This document shows, piece by piece, positions 63,936 through 64,000 of a stretch of DNA of 64,000 nt. The DNA is taken from NCBI GenBank assembly GCA_963699085.1, contig CAVOTH010000004.1, positions 1,178,001 to 1,242,000 of the forward strand, read 5' to 3'. The translations under genes were made by a program, and so were the position numbers. Each line of letters begins with the position of its first letter. The first letter of the stretch is position 1. Origin of the DNA: Bog-756 sp963699085. Its GTDB lineage: Bacteria > Actinomycetota > Acidimicrobiia > Acidimicrobiales > RAAP-2. The notes under the pieces were generated by a model. The model did not search any database and was not told the origin of the DNA. It saw only the letters and a program-made list of their open reading frames with translations.

Positions 63936-64000
63936 CTAGACCCGCAGGGCCAGCCCGGCCTCGAGCACGCCGCGGGCAGCGGTGACGTCCTCGGAGCGGG
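63936..64000 (-). CDS. C-terminal end of a gene running off the right edge
   Basis: Reading from the edge to the TAG at 63936-63938 gives RSEDVTAARGVLEAGLALRV, plausible coding by codon use, 32 bases upstream of the Fur-family gene on the same strand. Too short to identify. Confidence 0.4.
   Translation of the reverse strand, partial: RSEDVTAARGVLEAGLALRV

Overview
The window is 64 kb of GC-rich actinobacterial chromosome. Four proteins carry the GYW-type repeat (consensus GYWLVAxDGGVFxYGDAxFY) that I associate with class Acidimicrobiia. Other actinobacterial marks are mycothiol-type enzymes (Mca-like and MshB-like PIG-L deacetylases, a maleylpyruvate isomerase-fold protein), two F420-dependent luciferase-like oxidoreductases, a DUF2630 protein, an Rpf-like muralytic enzyme and the PspA-PspAA-HtpX-PspAB stress module. 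The genus cannot be named from sequence alone. No phage, insertion sequence, plasmid or CRISPR array was seen.

Layout. 1-6.9 kb (minus strand): five exported or anchored proteins. They comprise a PstS-like binding protein, two paralogous Ig-repeat proteins (one ending in a WxL-like domain), a DUF916 (WxL-interacting) membrane protein and a C-terminally anchored protein. 7.3-9.5 kb: two membrane or secreted proteins of unknown role. 9.7-16.3 kb: formate-THF ligase, a CocE-like lipoprotein hydrolase, an alpha/beta hydrolase, DUF2630, acyl-CoA dehydrogenase and an SDR. 16.5-22.7 kb: NlpC/P60 wall hydrolase, PLP lyase or decarboxylase, GGDEF-EAL protein, quinone oxidoreductase and GNAT. 22.8-28.0 kb: a mycothiol-type protein, then a copper set (HMA chaperone, P1B ATPase, secreted PHM-like copper monooxygenase). 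28-31 kb: lipoprotein, TrmA/RlmD-type methyltransferase, nitroreductase and tRNA-Gly(TCC) beside a degenerate tRNA-Gly copy. 31.5-36.7 kb: three secreted proteins badly broken by indels. 36.9-42.2 kb: GT39 glycosyltransferase, DHA2-type MFS exporter and a membrane diguanylate cyclase. 42.2-55.1 kb: housekeeping and small-molecule genes (two PIG-L deacetylases, DedA, RecB-like nuclease, PAP2, DsbA-like, two LLM enzymes, PurE, DinB, RibH-like, YdjC-like, SCP2). 55.1-58.3 kb: the Psp operon. 58.8-60.1 kb: Rpf-like protein behind a long leader. 60.3-64.0 kb: pterin dehydratase coupled to a CYP125/142-type P450, then a Fur-family regulator coupled to fumC.

Two features cut across the annotation. 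First, about 30 reading frames are broken by apparent single-base indels. They cluster at 3-5, 16-19.8, 23-25.5, 31.5-40 and 61 kb and are almost absent from 40.6-60.6 kb. Many fall in conserved genes whose motifs resume immediately in another frame, and several sit in G or C runs, so I read most as sequence errors rather than gene decay. Second, several genes end in short tandem repeats whose unit contains the gene's own stop codon, and one gene has a duplicated start-codon segment. This is the least expected structural signal in the window.

Regulatory candidates are a -10 box overlapped by a KstR-like palindrome before the RibH-like gene, TetR- or GntR-like palindromes before four other genes, two DnaA-box-like 9-mers and a long leader before the Rpf-like gene, and several strong hairpins behind gene ends.
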